Below, one piece after another: positions 30,894 to 41,217 of a stretch of 64,000 nucleotides of DNA. Below the pieces are notes generated by a model. It did no database searches. It saw nothing but the letters and a program-made list of their open reading frames with translations, and was not told the origin of the DNA. The translations under genes were made by a program, and so were the position numbers. Origin of the DNA: Seonamhaeicola sediminis (GTDB lineage Bacteria > Bacteroidota > Bacteroidia > Flavobacteriales > Flavobacteriaceae); the NCBI RefSeq assembly GCF_004358095.2, contig NZ_SMZJ02000009.1, forward strand, positions 1 to 64,000. The letters run 5' to 3'. Every line of letters starts with the position of its first letter. Position 1 is the stretch's first letter.

Positions 30894-30945
30894 TCCCGCG
30901 ACCGCATCGGTGGGACATGTTAGATTCCGAAACCATGTTCGGAAT
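30894..30945 (-). promoter_or_regulatory. two hairpins upstream of the attenuator-like stem (S10-leader candidate)
   Basis: Hairpin A: ATTCCGAA 30924-30931 with TTCGGAAT 30938-30945. Hairpin B: TCCC 30894-30897 with GGGA 30912-30915 and ACCG 30901-30904 with CGGT 30908-30911, with a GCG bulge. GC-rich compared with its surroundings. Hairpin A resembles REP-like palindromes scattered in Bacteroidota genomes (from memory). Confidence 0.45.
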
Positions 30946-30951
30946 GACAAA

Positions 30952-31257
30952 CTATACTTTAATTTCTACTTCAACACCACTTGGTAATTCAAGCTTCATC
31001 AACGCATCAATAGTTTTTGATGACGACGAGTAAATATCCATTAATCTTTTGTAAGAAGATAATTGAAATTGCTCTCTTGATTTCTTATTTACGTGTGGAG
31101 AACGTAGTACAGTAAATATTTTCTTGTGTGTTGGCAATGGAATTGGTCCTGTTACCACCGCACCAGTACTTTTAACTGTTTTTACAATCTTATCAGCAGA
31201 TTTATCTACTAAATTGTGATCGTAAGACTTTAATTTTATTCTGATTTTCTGACTCAT
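30952..31257 (-). CDS. rpsJ: 30S ribosomal protein S10
   Basis: 101-residue head protein, also the NusE antitermination factor. Start chosen at 31257 ([20 protein letters not shown]); an in-frame Met eight codons earlier would overlap the fusA region and add residues the family lacks. Blocks: [23 protein letters not shown]. The gene ends in TAG. It is grouped with the str genes, 13 bp after fusA, and separated from rplC by the leader. Confidence 0.98.
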   Translation of the reverse strand: MSQKIRIKLKSYDHNLVDKSADKIVKTVKSTGAVVTGPIPLPTHKKIFTVLRSPHVNKKSREQFQLSSYKRLMDIYSSSSKTIDALMKLELPSGVEVEIKV

Positions 31258-31270
31258 GTTCTTAAAATTT

Positions 31271-33397
31271 TTAAGCTTCAACGCCTTTAGCTGCCTTAAT
31301 TACTTCTTCAGATATATTTGAAGGTGTTTCTGCATAGTGATCAAATTCCATTGTTGATGTTGCACGACCTGATGATAAGGTACGTAATGCTGTTACATAT
31401 CCAAACATTTCTGATAATGGCACAAAGGCTTTTACAACTTTAGCTCCTGCTCTATCACTCATATCGTTAACTTGTCCTCGACGACGGTTAAGGTCACCTA
31501 CAATATCACCCATATTTTCTTCTGGAGTAATCACTTCTAGTTTCATGATAGGTTCCATGATTACGGCTTTTGCAGCTTTAGCAGCAGCTTTAAACCCTAA
31601 TTTAGCAGCTAATTCGAATGATAATTGATCAGAATCCACATCGTGGTAAGAACCATCCGTTAAAGTTACCTTCATTGCGTCTACTTCATAACCAGCTAAT
31701 GGTCCATTAACCATAGCCATTTTAAATCCTTTCTCAATAGAAGGGATAAATTCCTTTGGCACGTTACCACCCTTAATCTCAGAAATGAACTCAAGACCTT
31801 GCTTACCTTCTTCTGCAGGCTCAAGGGTAAATACAATATCTGCAAATTTACCACGTCCACCAGATTGTTTTTTGTAAACTTCTCTATGCTGCGCAACTTG
31901 AGTAATAGCTTCTTTGTATTCTACTTGAGGCTGACCTTGGTTTACTTCAACCTTAAATTCACGCCTTAAACGGTCTACAATAATATCTAAGTGAAGCTCA
32001 CCCATTCCAGAAATGATGGTTTGTCCTGAAGCTTCATCAGTTCTAACGGTAAACGTTGGATCTTCTTCAGCTAACTTACCTAAAGCCATACCTAGTTTAT
32101 CAACATCTGCTTTAGTTTTAGGCTCAACAGCAATACCAATTACTGGATCTGGGAAATCCATAGATTCTAATACAATAGGATGTTTTTCATCAGACATGGT
32201 ATCACCAGTCTTAATGTCTTTAAATCCTACTGCCGCACCTATATCTCCTGCTTCTATATATTCGATAGCGTTTTGCTTATTGGAGTGCATTTGATAGATA
32301 CGTGAGATACGCTCTTTTTTACCTGAACGGTTGTTCAAGATATAAGAACCAGCATCTAAACGTCCTGAATATGCACGGAAGAATGCTAAACGACCTACGA
32401 AGGGGTCGGTAGCGATTTTAAATGCCAAAGCTGAAAATGGCTCCTTAGCATCTGGCTTGCGAGATACTTCAGCTCCTGTATCTGGGTTGGTCCCTACAAT
32501 ATTGTCTCTATCTAGTGGAGACGGTAAGTAACGACAAACAGCATCTAATAAGAACTGAACACCTTTATTTTTAAATGAAGACCCACAAATCATTGGAATG
32601 ATAGCCATATCCATAACAGCAGCTCTAAGTGCAGCATGCACTTCTTCTTCTGTAATGGAATCTTCATCTTCCATGAATTTTTCTAAAAGATTCTCATCGT
32701 AAGTAGCCACTTCTTCAATTAACAGCGCACGATACTTACGAGCTTCTTCTTTTAATTCTTCTGGAATATCAATCACATCAAAAGTAGCTCCTTGAGTTTC
32801 ATCGTGCCATACAATAGCTCTGTTCTTAACAAGGTCTACAATACCTTTAAAGTCTACCTCATCACCAATATTCAATACAATTGGCACTGCGTTAGACTTT
32901 AACATATCCTTTACTTGCTGACAAACCGCTAAGAAGTTTGACCCTTGACGGTCCATTTTGTTAACGAAACCAATTCTAGGCACTTTGTAATTATCAGCTA
33001 ATCTCCAGTTTGTTTCAGATTGTGGCTCAACACCATCAACCGCACTAAACAAGAATACCAAACCATCCAATACACGTAACGAACGGTTTACTTCAACCGT
33101 AAAGTCAACGTGACCTGGAGTATCAATGATATTAAAATGATAAGGTTTAGTTTCATCTATAGGTTGTCCATTTTGCAATGGAAAGTTCCATGTACAAGTG
33201 GTGGCAGCAGAAGTAATAGTAATACCTCTTTCTTGTTCTTGCTCCATCCAGTCCATAGTTGCTGCTCCGTCATGCACCTCACCTATTTTATGTGACACAC
33301 CTGTATAATAAAGAATACGCTCAGTGGTTGTAGTTTTCCCTGCATCAATATGCGCAGCAATACCTATGTTTCTAGTATATTTTAAATCTCTTGCCAT
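31271..33397 (-). CDS. fusA: elongation factor G
   Basis: Translocation GTPase, 708 residues. G1 is [12 protein letters not shown] (about 15-26), G3 is DTPGHVDFT (about 92-100), G4 is NKMD (about 146-149). Domain III-V blocks include [14 protein letters not shown] and the C-terminal [21 protein letters not shown]. tufA does not follow; rpsJ does. Confidence 0.98.
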   Translation of the reverse strand: MARDLKYTRNIGIAAHIDAGKTTTTERILYYTGVSHKIGEVHDGAATMDWMEQEQERGITITSAATTCTWNFPLQNGQPIDETKPYHFNIIDTPGHVDFTVEVNRSLRVLDGLVFLFSAVDGVEPQSETNWRLADNYKVPRIGFVNKMDRQGSNFLAVCQQVKDMLKSNAVPIVLNIGDEVDFKGIVDLVKNRAIVWHDETQGATFDVIDIPEELKEEARKYRALLIEEVATYDENLLEKFMEDEDSITEEEVHAALRAAVMDMAIIPMICGSSFKNKGVQFLLDAVCRYLPSPLDRDNIVGTNPDTGAEVSRKPDAKEPFSALAFKIATDPFVGRLAFFRAYSGRLDAGSYILNNRSGKKERISRIYQMHSNKQNAIEYIEAGDIGAAVGFKDIKTGDTMSDEKHPIVLESMDFPDPVIGIAVEPKTKADVDKLGMALGKLAEEDPTFTVRTDEASGQTIISGMGELHLDIIVDRLRREFKVEVNQGQPQVEYKEAITQVAQHREVYKKQSGGRGKFADIVFTLEPAEEGKQGLEFISEIKGGNVPKEFIPSIEKGFKMAMVNGPLAGYEVDAMKVTLTDGSYHDVDSDQLSFELAAKLGFKAAAKAAKAVIMEPIMKLEVITPEENMGDIVGDLNRRRGQVNDMSDRAGAKVVKAFVPLSEMFGYVTALRTLSSGRATSTMEFDHYAETPSNISEEVIKAAKGVEA

Positions 33398-33400
33398 TTC

Positions 33401-33877
33401 CTAAAATCTAAAGTGAGAGAATGCTTTATTTGCTTCTGCCATTTTATGAGTATCAACTCTTTTCTTAACAGCTGCTCCTTCTTCTTTAGCTGCTGCTAAA
33501 ATTTCTGAAGCTAATCTTTGTGCCATTGATTTTTCATTACGCTTACGCGCATAACTAATCAACCATTTCATAGCTGTTGAAATTTTACGGTCTGGACGAA
33601 TTTGCATTGGAATTTGAAAGGTGGCACCACCAACACGACGACTACGCACTTCTACGTGAGGCATCACATTTGATAAAGCATCTTTCCATAGCTCTAAAGC
33701 TGTTTTCTCGTCATCTGTCTTTTTTGCATCTACAATATCAATGGCATCGTAGAATACTTTGAACGCTACTGACTTTTTACCGTCCCACATTAAGTTGTTC
33801 ACAAAACGTGTTACCAATTGGTCGTTAAACCTTGGGTCTGGTAAAAGCGGTCTTTTTTTCGCTGCTCTTTTTCTCAT
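33401..33877 (-). CDS. rpsG: 30S ribosomal protein S7
   Basis: 158-residue head protein that nucleates the 3' domain: [16 protein letters not shown] (2-17), [21 protein letters not shown] (about 77-97) and the C-terminal [20 protein letters not shown]. Three bp from fusA. Confidence 0.98.
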   Translation of the reverse strand: MRKRAAKKRPLLPDPRFNDQLVTRFVNNLMWDGKKSVAFKVFYDAIDIVDAKKTDDEKTALELWKDALSNVMPHVEVRSRRVGGATFQIPMQIRPDRKISTAMKWLISYARKRNEKSMAQRLASEILAAAKEEGAAVKKRVDTHKMAEANKAFSHFRF

Positions 33878-33901
33878 GTCTTCTTCTTAAATAAAGATTA
33901 A

Positions 33902-34276
33902 TTACTTTTTAGGGCGTTTAGCACCGTACTTAGATCTACGTTGGGTTCTTCCAGCAACACCTGCTGTATCTAAAGCCCCACGAACAACGTGATATCTAAC
34001 ACCTGGCAAATCTTTTACCCTTCCACCTCTAACCAATACTATCGAGTGCTCTTGAAGATTATGTCCTTCACCACCAATGTATGCATTAACCTCGTTTCCG
34101 TTTGTTAAACGAACCCTTGCTACCTTTCTCATTGCAGAGTTAGGTTTTTTAGGTGTTGTTGTATAAACACGAGTACATACACCACGTCTTTGTGGACAAG
34201 AATCTAAAGCAGCCGATTTACTCTTCTTGGTTATTTTGGCTCTTCCTGTTCTTACTAATTGCGAAATTGTTGGCAT
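33902..34276 (-). CDS. rpsL: 30S ribosomal protein S12
   Basis: 124-residue decoding-centre protein: [11 protein letters not shown] start, [17 protein letters not shown] (about 40-56) with the streptomycin-relevant Lys in wild-type form, and [18 protein letters not shown] (about 86-103) with the second Lys also wild type. First gene of the superoperon, with a full-consensus promoter upstream. Confidence 0.99.
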   Translation of the reverse strand: MPTISQLVRTGRAKITKKSKSAALDSCPQRRGVCTRVYTTTPKKPNSAMRKVARVRLTNGNEVNAYIGGEGHNLQEHSIVLVRGGRVKDLPGVRYHVVRGALDTAGVAGRTQRRSKYGAKRPKK

Positions 34277-34319
34277 ATATAAATTATATAAAATTTTAAA
34301 TCCTCTTATTAGAGGGCTG

Positions 34320-34350
34320 CAAAGGTAGAAATTAAAATGAATAATTCAAA
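34320..34350 (-). promoter_or_regulatory. promoter of the str-S10-spc superoperon
   Basis: TTTG (34347-34350 on the minus strand), exactly 19 nt, then TACCTTTG (34320-34327): a full match to the Bacteroidota consensus TTTG-N19-TAnnTTTG. Predicted start near 34313, leader about 37 nt to rpsL. Confidence 0.85.
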
Positions 34351-34454
34351 CCCTAATTCATTAATTTTCAAGGGAATTTAAATTTATACTTAAAAGCTAT
34401 ATTATTACTGTGCTTTTTACGTTAGTTTTACAATAAAAAATCAGCCATTTCAAA

Positions 34455-36149
34455 GTGAACAAGACAGTTTTAAAACTCCTTACAATTCTTGTACTTTTTT
34501 CATCAGAGGTTTTTTGTCAAAATTTGAAGTTGAACATTAGTGGTAGCTCACCAAAAGAAACCCAAATAATCGACTCCTTAAATTATTTAAAAAACCACAA
34601 AGACATCCTCTCCATTAAAACTGAAATAAACGCTGTTCAAAAGCAACTTTACAGAAAAGGGTTTATCGAGAATAGGTTTGATTCAATTCAACAGACAAAA
34701 GACTCTGTTTTTAACGCTAAGTTTCAACTAAAAAAAAGATTTAACACCATACATATATATTATGAGAATGATGTGGTTTCAAAATCGGTTTTGAAACAAA
34801 TTTCAAAAGATGTATTTAATGACTATTTTAAGTTAAAATTTACTGAAACTGAAAATGCATTAAATTTCATAAACTCTAAAATTTCAGAGCAAGGGTTTCC
34901 GTTTTCAAAAATAAAGTTGTCTAATATCAAAACAAAAGACCAAAATAAATTGAACGCTAAACTCATTATTGCAAATAATAGTAATAAAAGAACTATTAAT
35001 AACATCATCGTAAAAGGCTATGAAAAATTTCCTGAAGCTTATCTAAAACACTTTTTAAAAATAAAACCGTCGCAAATTTTCGATTTAAACAAAATAAAAA
35101 CAAAAACCGAGCAATTACAAAACTTAAGATTTGCTTCTGAAGTTAAACCACCCGAAATTTTGTTTTCTAATGATTCTACAACCTTATATCTTTACTTAAA
35201 AAAAAATCAAAGTAATTCTTTTGATGGGTTTCTAGGTTTTGGAACCAATGAAGAAACTAATAAAATTGAGTTTGATGGCTATTTAAATTTAAATCTAACC
35301 AACAATTTAAATTTTGGCGAATCATTCAGCTTACTTTACAAGAGCGATGAAAATGACCAAAAAACATTTCAAACCTCTTTAACGTTACCCTATTTATTTA
35401 AATCTCCTATTGGTTTAGACTTATCTCTTTACATTTTTAAAAAAGATTCGAGCTTTACAACCGTAAACCAATCGGTAAAATTACATTATCAAATAAATGC
35501 TAAACATAAAATTAGTTCTGGGGTTCTTTTTGAAGAGTCAAACAATCTTTTAAACAACAACTCATTTACAGCTATATCAGACTACAAAAAGAATTTCATT
35601 TCATTTAGCTACCAGTTTACAAAACCCCAAAACAATAACACACTATTTCCTATCAATTCCTATGTACATTTGGAAACAAACTTTGGAAACAGAAAAGAAA
35701 CATCTCAAAAAGAAAAGCAATCATTATTTCAAATGAATGCTTTTAATATATTCAACCTAAATGACAAAAACAGCTTATACATTAGAACGAATGGAGCAGT
35801 TATATATTCAAATTCGTACTTTGAAAATGAGCTTTTGCGCTTTGGTGGTATAAATTCCATAAGGGGTTTTGAAGAAAACAGCCTTTTTGCATCCCTTTAC
35901 GGATTGATAAATACAGAATACAGATTTCAACTAAATAACTCTATTTACTTACATTCTGTAATTGATGCCGCCTATTTTGAAAATAAAACATCCAACTTAA
36001 GTCAAAAACTTTTTAGCTATGGTTTTGGATTTGGTATTCTAACCAAGTCTGGGCTATTCAAGCTCAACTATGCTAACGGAAAAAGAGAAAACGAACAGTT
36101 CAAACTTTCCAACTCAAAAGTTCATATTAGCTTAACTACAATTTTCTAA
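34455..36149 (+). CDS. Omp85-superfamily outer-membrane protein (TamA/ShlB-like)
   Basis: 564-residue exported protein. Signal peptide at about 1-21 (cleavage before Gln22); an N-terminal periplasmic part (about 30-245) with POTRA-like segments (e.g. KRTINNIIVKGYEKFPE); and a C-terminal barrel (about 250-564) holding the Omp85 loop motif LRFGGINSIRGFEENS. It ends in a Phe, typical of BAM-assembled barrels. The start codon is GTG; no ATG lies in frame near it. It could insert or secrete other proteins; the substrate is not visible. It stands alone, divergent from rpsL and upstream of the SusC/D operon. Confidence 0.75.
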   Translation: MNKTVLKLLTILVLFSSEVFCQNLKLNISGSSPKETQIIDSLNYLKNHKDILSIKTEINAVQKQLYRKGFIENRFDSIQQTKDSVFNAKFQLKKRFNTIHIYYENDVVSKSVLKQISKDVFNDYFKLKFTETENALNFINSKISEQGFPFSKIKLSNIKTKDQNKLNAKLIIANNSNKRTINNIIVKGYEKFPEAYLKHFLKIKPSQIFDLNKIKTKTEQLQNLRFASEVKPPEILFSNDSTTLYLYLKKNQSNSFDGFLGFGTNEETNKIEFDGYLNLNLTNNLNFGESFSLLYKSDENDQKTFQTSLTLPYLFKSPIGLDLSLYIFKKDSSFTTVNQSVKLHYQINAKHKISSGVLFEESNNLLNNNSFTAISDYKKNFISFSYQFTKPQNNNTLFPINSYVHLETNFGNRKETSQKEKQSLFQMNAFNIFNLNDKNSLYIRTNGAVIYSNSYFENELLRFGGINSIRGFEENSLFASLYGLINTEYRFQLNNSIYLHSVIDAAYFENKTSNLSQKLFSYGFGFGILTKSGLFKLNYANGKRENEQFKLSNSKVHISLTTIF

Positions 36150-36296
36150 CTAAGAACCTGAAGAATTATAAATTTTCAAGCTTTAAAGCTATTTTTATTG
36201 AATTTTCTAGTCAAATTTCAAATTTTAACCATTATTTATTGCTTTATTAACTTTTTATTATGATTTTTGGCATTGACTAATTCAAATAATTATAAA

Positions 36297-39200
36297 ATGA
36301 AAACAAAGTTTAGTGGAATTCTAACGCTAATACTAGCGTTTGTTGTGCATATCTCTTTTGCACAAGAAAAGACAATTTCAGGTACAGTTTCGGATAATAG
36401 CGGACTCCCTCTACCTGGAGCAACTGTCTTAGTTAAAGGTACTACTACAGGTACCTCAACCGATTTTGATGGCAATTACACAATCTCAGTAAATCAAGGT
36501 AGTGTGCTTGTTTTTAGTTTTGTTGGTTACACTACCCAAGAAATAATAGTTGGAGCGTCAAGCACCATCAATATTACATTGGTAGAGGATGCAACATCTC
36601 TTGAAGAAGTGGTTGTAACTGCTCAGGGGATTAAACGTGAGAAAAAGGCCCTAGGTTATGCAGTAACTACAATTGATTCTGATGCTATTGAAAGTAAACC
36701 TGAAACTGATGTTGCTAAGTTATTAACAGGTAAAGTTGCCGGTGTACAGGTAAACACAGCAGGTGGTTTCTTAGGGGTTACACCCAACGTAATCATTCGT
36801 TCTAAAAACTCCATTACTGGTAACAACCAGCCCCTGTATATTATTGATGGTATACCTATTGCTGGCGACCGTACTTTTGACCTTGACCCTAATAACATTG
36901 CTTCTACAAGTGTACTTAAAGGGCTTGCGGCCTCAACACTGTACGGAGAGGACGGTAGAAATGGTGTAATATTAATTCAAACGAAAACGGGTTCTTCAGC
37001 TACTAGAGATAAAAAATTTGAAATCGAGATATTACAAACTACTTCTCTATTATCGGTAGCCAACTTACCTGAATATCAAAATAAATACGGGCAAGGATCT
37101 GATAATGATATCAACACAACCTTCTTTGGTACTTGGGGAGCGGCCTTTGATGGTCAAATTGTTCCGCATCCACTAGCTATTGATGCTTATGCAGAGTCGT
37201 TTCCTCAATTCCAGGGTGCTACAGTAGAATATAAAGCAGCCCCTGACAACGTTGCAGATTTCTTTAATTCTGAATTAGCAACCAATACTTCCGTTTTGGT
37301 TTCTAAAAGAACTGAAGAAGCCTCTTTTGCTTTTAATGTGAGTTATGCAGATCAAAAAGGATTTGTTGAGTCGAATAGTTTAAAAAGGCTTAATTTATCT
37401 TTTGGTGGAGATATTAAATTGAGTAATAAATTTACGCTTAGTGCTAAGGCAGACTTTAGTGATACTGACACTAACAGACCTTCACTAGCTACTTTCCAAT
37501 TACTTACTTGGATTCCTAGAAACTTAGATATTCATAATTTACCCTACGAAGACCCAAATACCGGTGCTAGTGTATATTATAGGACTACTATAACAAATCC
37601 TATCTGGAATATTAAAAATTCAGGATTTGGATTATTCACAGATCGTTTCATAGGTAGTACAAACTTAAAATATGATTTCTCAGAAAAAACGAGTTTAACC
37701 TACACCTATGGTTTAGACCTTTATAATGAACGTAATTTAAATTTCACAAATAAAGGAGGTAATGAAAACCCGCTTGGTTTCATGACAAGCTTTGACAATT
37801 ATAATAAAGTACAAAACCACAGGTTTATATTTGCTTTTAATAGTATTGATTTGAATGATTCATTCTCTATGAATGGGCAATTAGGGTTTGAAACCAAAAA
37901 TACCATCAGAGATGTATATGGTGTTACTGGTACAGACCAGGTTGTATTTGGAGTGCTTGATCTAGACAATTTTAGAGAACATGTACCAGTTACAAGATCC
38001 TCAACACTGGATGGATTTGCAATTACACCTTCAGAACAAAACAGAATAGGTCTTTTTGGAGCCGTTGATTTTGCTTATAAAAATTACCTATATTTAAATG
38101 TGCAAGCTAGAAATGACTGGGCGTCTACCGTTGAGAAAGAAAATCAGTCCGTATTTTACCCCAGTGTAGCTTTATCATTCATACCTTCGTCAGCATTTGA
38201 AGGGTTTGGTGGAGACTACTTGAAATTTAGAGCTAGTTACGGGTCTTCAGCTAGTTTCCCGTTGGCATATCAAACGCGTCCTACCCTAAATTCCCAAGCA
38301 AATGGATGGATTAATCCTTATGACAATTCAGTTGTAGCCTTTAATTCTGTTGATTCTTTTTTACCTAACCCAGATTTAGGACCAGAGTTCCTTAAAGAAT
38401 ATGAGGTGGGAGCTGAAGGTAGATTCTTTAATAATAGATTATCCTTTGATTTATCGTTATACCACAAAACGATTGAGGATCAGATTTTGTTTTCTAATTT
38501 ACCAAATTCAACGGGATATGTTCTTACACAAATTAACGCAGGTGATGTAGAAACTAAAGGTATTGAGTTAGGGCTAACTATTACCCCTATACAAACCGAT
38601 GATTTTACTTGGTCACTAAACAATAATTTCACTGCTTATGAATCTACCGTACAAAATCTCCCCGTTGATTTAGTTTCTATTGGTTCTGCAACTGGCGGTG
38701 ATGGTAGTGTTTTAAATACTGCTATTAATGGTGAACCATTTGGTGTTTTTCGTGGAACTTATGCTGTTAAGGATGATAATGGGAACTTGTTAATAAACCC
38801 AACAACCGGTAAGATAATTTTCAGTGATGACGTTGGTTTAGATAATAAAATTATCGGAGATCCAAACGAAGATTTTAGATTTACCACTATCAATACCATT
38901 ACCTATAAAAACATTAGTTTAAGTGCGCAATTAGAATATGTTTACGGTGGTGATATTTATTCAAATACAGCATCGAATTTATTAAGACGGGGGGTTACTA
39001 TTGACACTCAAGACAGAGAGGGTTCATATATAATACCAGGCGTTTTAGGAGACCCTGCTACAGGTTTAGCACTAACTGATGGTAATGGAGACCCTATTCC
39101 AAATAATGTTCAAATTGGAGCTAATGATTTGTATTTTATCAACTTACAAGATGTTGATGAGAATGTAGTTTACGATGCCACTGTTATTCGTTTAAGAGAT

Positions 39201-39431
39201 GTTTCTTTAAGTTATAAAATGCCGTCTAAACTGTTAGAAAAAACGCCGTTTGGCACCATGTCTTTTACATTATCAGGAAATAACTTATGGTTTGACACAC
39301 CAAATTTACCAGAAGGTTTAAATCTTGACCCAGAGGTATTAGCTACGGGACAAGGAAATACCTTTGGTGTTGATTTTCAAAATGCACCTTCCTATAAGCA
39401 ATACTCTTTTAGCGTCAAATTAACTTTTTAA
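36297..39431 (+). CDS. SusC/RagA-type TonB-linked outer-membrane receptor
   Basis: 1044 residues starting at the ATG at 36297; a TTG 30 bp upstream in frame is less likely because the signal peptide (1-22, before Gln23) begins at this ATG. Domains in order: carboxypeptidase-regulatory-like domain (about 26-102) with SGTVSDNSGLPLPGATVLVKG; box EEVVVTAQG (about 103-111); plug (about 115-230) with LYIIDGIPIAG and DGRNGVILIQTKTG; then a 22-strand-type barrel. It imports nutrients with the SusD partner encoded 12 bp downstream. Substrate unknown: no glycoside hydrolase or protease gene is nearby. Confidence 0.93.
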   Translation: MKTKFSGILTLILAFVVHISFAQEKTISGTVSDNSGLPLPGATVLVKGTTTGTSTDFDGNYTISVNQGSVLVFSFVGYTTQEIIVGASSTINITLVEDATSLEEVVVTAQGIKREKKALGYAVTTIDSDAIESKPETDVAKLLTGKVAGVQVNTAGGFLGVTPNVIIRSKNSITGNNQPLYIIDGIPIAGDRTFDLDPNNIASTSVLKGLAASTLYGEDGRNGVILIQTKTGSSATRDKKFEIEILQTTSLLSVANLPEYQNKYGQGSDNDINTTFFGTWGAAFDGQIVPHPLAIDAYAESFPQFQGATVEYKAAPDNVADFFNSELATNTSVLVSKRTEEASFAFNVSYADQKGFVESNSLKRLNLSFGGDIKLSNKFTLSAKADFSDTDTNRPSLATFQLLTWIPRNLDIHNLPYEDPNTGASVYYRTTITNPIWNIKNSGFGLFTDRFIGSTNLKYDFSEKTSLTYTYGLDLYNERNLNFTNKGGNENPLGFMTSFDNYNKVQNHRFIFAFNSIDLNDSFSMNGQLGFETKNTIRDVYGVTGTDQVVFGVLDLDNFREHVPVTRSSTLDGFAITPSEQNRIGLFGAVDFAYKNYLYLNVQARNDWASTVEKENQSVFYPSVALSFIPSSAFEGFGGDYLKFRASYGSSASFPLAYQTRPTLNSQANGWINPYDNSVVAFNSVDSFLPNPDLGPEFLKEYEVGAEGRFFNNRLSFDLSLYHKTIEDQILFSNLPNSTGYVLTQINAGDVETKGIELGLTITPIQTDDFTWSLNNNFTAYESTVQNLPVDLVSIGSATGGDGSVLNTAINGEPFGVFRGTYAVKDDNGNLLINPTTGKIIFSDDVGLDNKIIGDPNEDFRFTTINTITYKNISLSAQLEYVYGGDIYSNTASNLLRRGVTIDTQDREGSYIIPGVLGDPATGLALTDGNGDPIPNNVQIGANDLYFINLQDVDENVVYDATVIRLRDVSLSYKMPSKLLEKTPFGTMSFTLSGNNLWFDTPNLPEGLNLDPEVLATGQGNTFGVDFQNAPSYKQYSFSVKLTF

Positions 39432-39443
39432 AAAAAATACGCA

Positions 39444-41204
39444 ATGAAAAAATATAAATTAATAACAATATTTTGTGTTTTATTAGGATTATCGATAGTA
39501 ACCCTATTTAATTCTTGTGAAACTATAAATTTAGACTTACAAGATGACCCAAATGAACTTAGTCCCGAGTCTGCAAACCCAAGCTTTGTTTTAAACTCCA
39601 TTATAGGTACATTTGGAATTCAACATTCTACTTTAGATGGTGTACTTGCTCCAATGGTAAGACATAACCATTTATTTGGAACTTATGCCAACAGTGCTGG
39701 TACTAGTACCATGAATTTTACTTGGCAGCAAACCTATGCTATTACTACTAACTTGAATTTTTTAAAGCCTATTGCTGAGGATAGAGATTTACCTCAACAT
39801 GTTGGGGTGGGTCAAGTTATTCAAGCTTTTGCTTTTACTAACTTAGTAGATTTAATTGGAACCGCAGCTTTTAGCGAGGCTGTTAATCCTGAATTTGAAA
39901 ACCCAAAACTAGATTCAGGAGAAAGTATCTATAATGCTGTATACGATATTTTAGATGAAGCTATTGTAAATTTGAGTAAAGAGAATTCAGTTCCGTTTGA
40001 AGACTTGTATTATAATGGCGATGCTGATAAATGGATTAAGTTAGCGAATACATTAAAAATAAGAATGTACGTTCAAAGCAAGTTAGTTGCTACACCTGCT
40101 ATGGTTTCCAGTTTGAATGCCATAGTAGCTAGTGGAAATTTTATATCTGACCCAGTTGATGATTTTCAGGTTATTTTTGGAACCAATGAAAATAATCCTG
40201 ATGTAAGACACCCTTATTTCCAACAACAATATGCCGATGGTACTAACGCTGGTAACGTATTTCAGAACAATGATTTTATGAATTTATTGTTGAATACAAA
40301 AATGGGAGGTGCGGACCCCAGAACACCTTATTACTTTTATAGACAAGATTTAAATGATCCTGTTGCTGAAGATTTTGATCATTGTATTGATGAAGATGGA
40401 TTTGCTTACTGTTACCTAGGTGGTGGATATGATGGTAGAGACCATGGTGATGATGAAGGTATTGAAAATGATGGAGAGCAACGTGTTGCCTACGGCATTT
40501 ATCCAGGCGGTGGTGCTTATGATAGTGCAGGAACTCAGGCTGAAGAAACTGAGATTGCCAATAATTCTTTTGTTTATGATCCTAATCTAGATACTGGAGG
40601 AGATGATGGTCTTACAGAAGAAGAGCAACTTGCACTTCACGTTAAAACACATTTAAGTACAGTTAACCCAAGTACGGTTAACAGCACTAATAATGGCGGT
40701 GCCGGTGTCGGTCCTTTTCTTACAGCCAGTTTTACTCATTTCTTACTTGCTGAGGCAGCCTTACCTGTTCCTCAGGGAATGGGAGCTTCTGGAGATAGTG
40801 CTGCTCTTCTTAAAAAGGGAATGGAATTAGCTTTTCAAAAGGTAGCGGATGTAAGTGGCATTCCATTTTCAACAGATACGGCAGCAGACTTTACAACTAC
40901 AGAATATATAGACGAAGTTATGGCTGAATTTGATGCAGCAAGTGCCGAAGGGAAATTAGAAATAATAGCCCGTGAATTTTATATTGCCTGTTTTGGTAAT
41001 AGTGTTGAAGCTTACAATCTATACAGAAGAACAGGTTATCCTGATTTTGAGCCTCATGTATTACCTAGTGGTGGTGATTTTCCTAGAAGTTTCTTTATAC
41101 CTTCTTCTGAAATAGAAACTAATGCTAATTTAACAGAAGCTGATCAGAAAAAATTAACTGATCGTGTTTTTTGGGATACTAATCCCGCTGGATTTATAGA
41201 TTAA
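39444..41204 (+). CDS. SusD/RagB-like lipoprotein
   Basis: 586-residue surface substrate-binding partner of the SusC-type receptor. Lipidation site Cys25. The fold is of the SusD_2/RagB type: helical TPR-like parts including NFLKPIAEDR (about 105-114), KWIKLANTLKIRMYVQSKL (about 191-209) and a C-terminal EFYIACFGNSVEAYNLYRRTGYPDF segment. Odd: an acidic Gly-rich insertion with two Cys (about 310-350, CIDEDGFAYCYLGGGYDG then further Asp/Glu), which could bind metal or substrate; this is inference. Lies 12 bp after the SusC-type gene. Confidence 0.88.
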   Translation: MKKYKLITIFCVLLGLSIVTLFNSCETINLDLQDDPNELSPESANPSFVLNSIIGTFGIQHSTLDGVLAPMVRHNHLFGTYANSAGTSTMNFTWQQTYAITTNLNFLKPIAEDRDLPQHVGVGQVIQAFAFTNLVDLIGTAAFSEAVNPEFENPKLDSGESIYNAVYDILDEAIVNLSKENSVPFEDLYYNGDADKWIKLANTLKIRMYVQSKLVATPAMVSSLNAIVASGNFISDPVDDFQVIFGTNENNPDVRHPYFQQQYADGTNAGNVFQNNDFMNLLLNTKMGGADPRTPYYFYRQDLNDPVAEDFDHCIDEDGFAYCYLGGGYDGRDHGDDEGIENDGEQRVAYGIYPGGGAYDSAGTQAEETEIANNSFVYDPNLDTGGDDGLTEEEQLALHVKTHLSTVNPSTVNSTNNGGAGVGPFLTASFTHFLLAEAALPVPQGMGASGDSAALLKKGMELAFQKVADVSGIPFSTDTAADFTTTEYIDEVMAEFDAASAEGKLEIIAREFYIACFGNSVEAYNLYRRTGYPDFEPHVLPSGGDFPRSFFIPSSEIETNANLTEADQKKLTDRVFWDTNPAGFID

Positions 41205-41217
41205 AACAAAAATAATT

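Noticed and set aside
36267-36296. TTG start ten codons before the SusC-type gene
   Set aside because: The signal peptide starts at the ATG at 36297; a TTG start would place ten polar residues before it.
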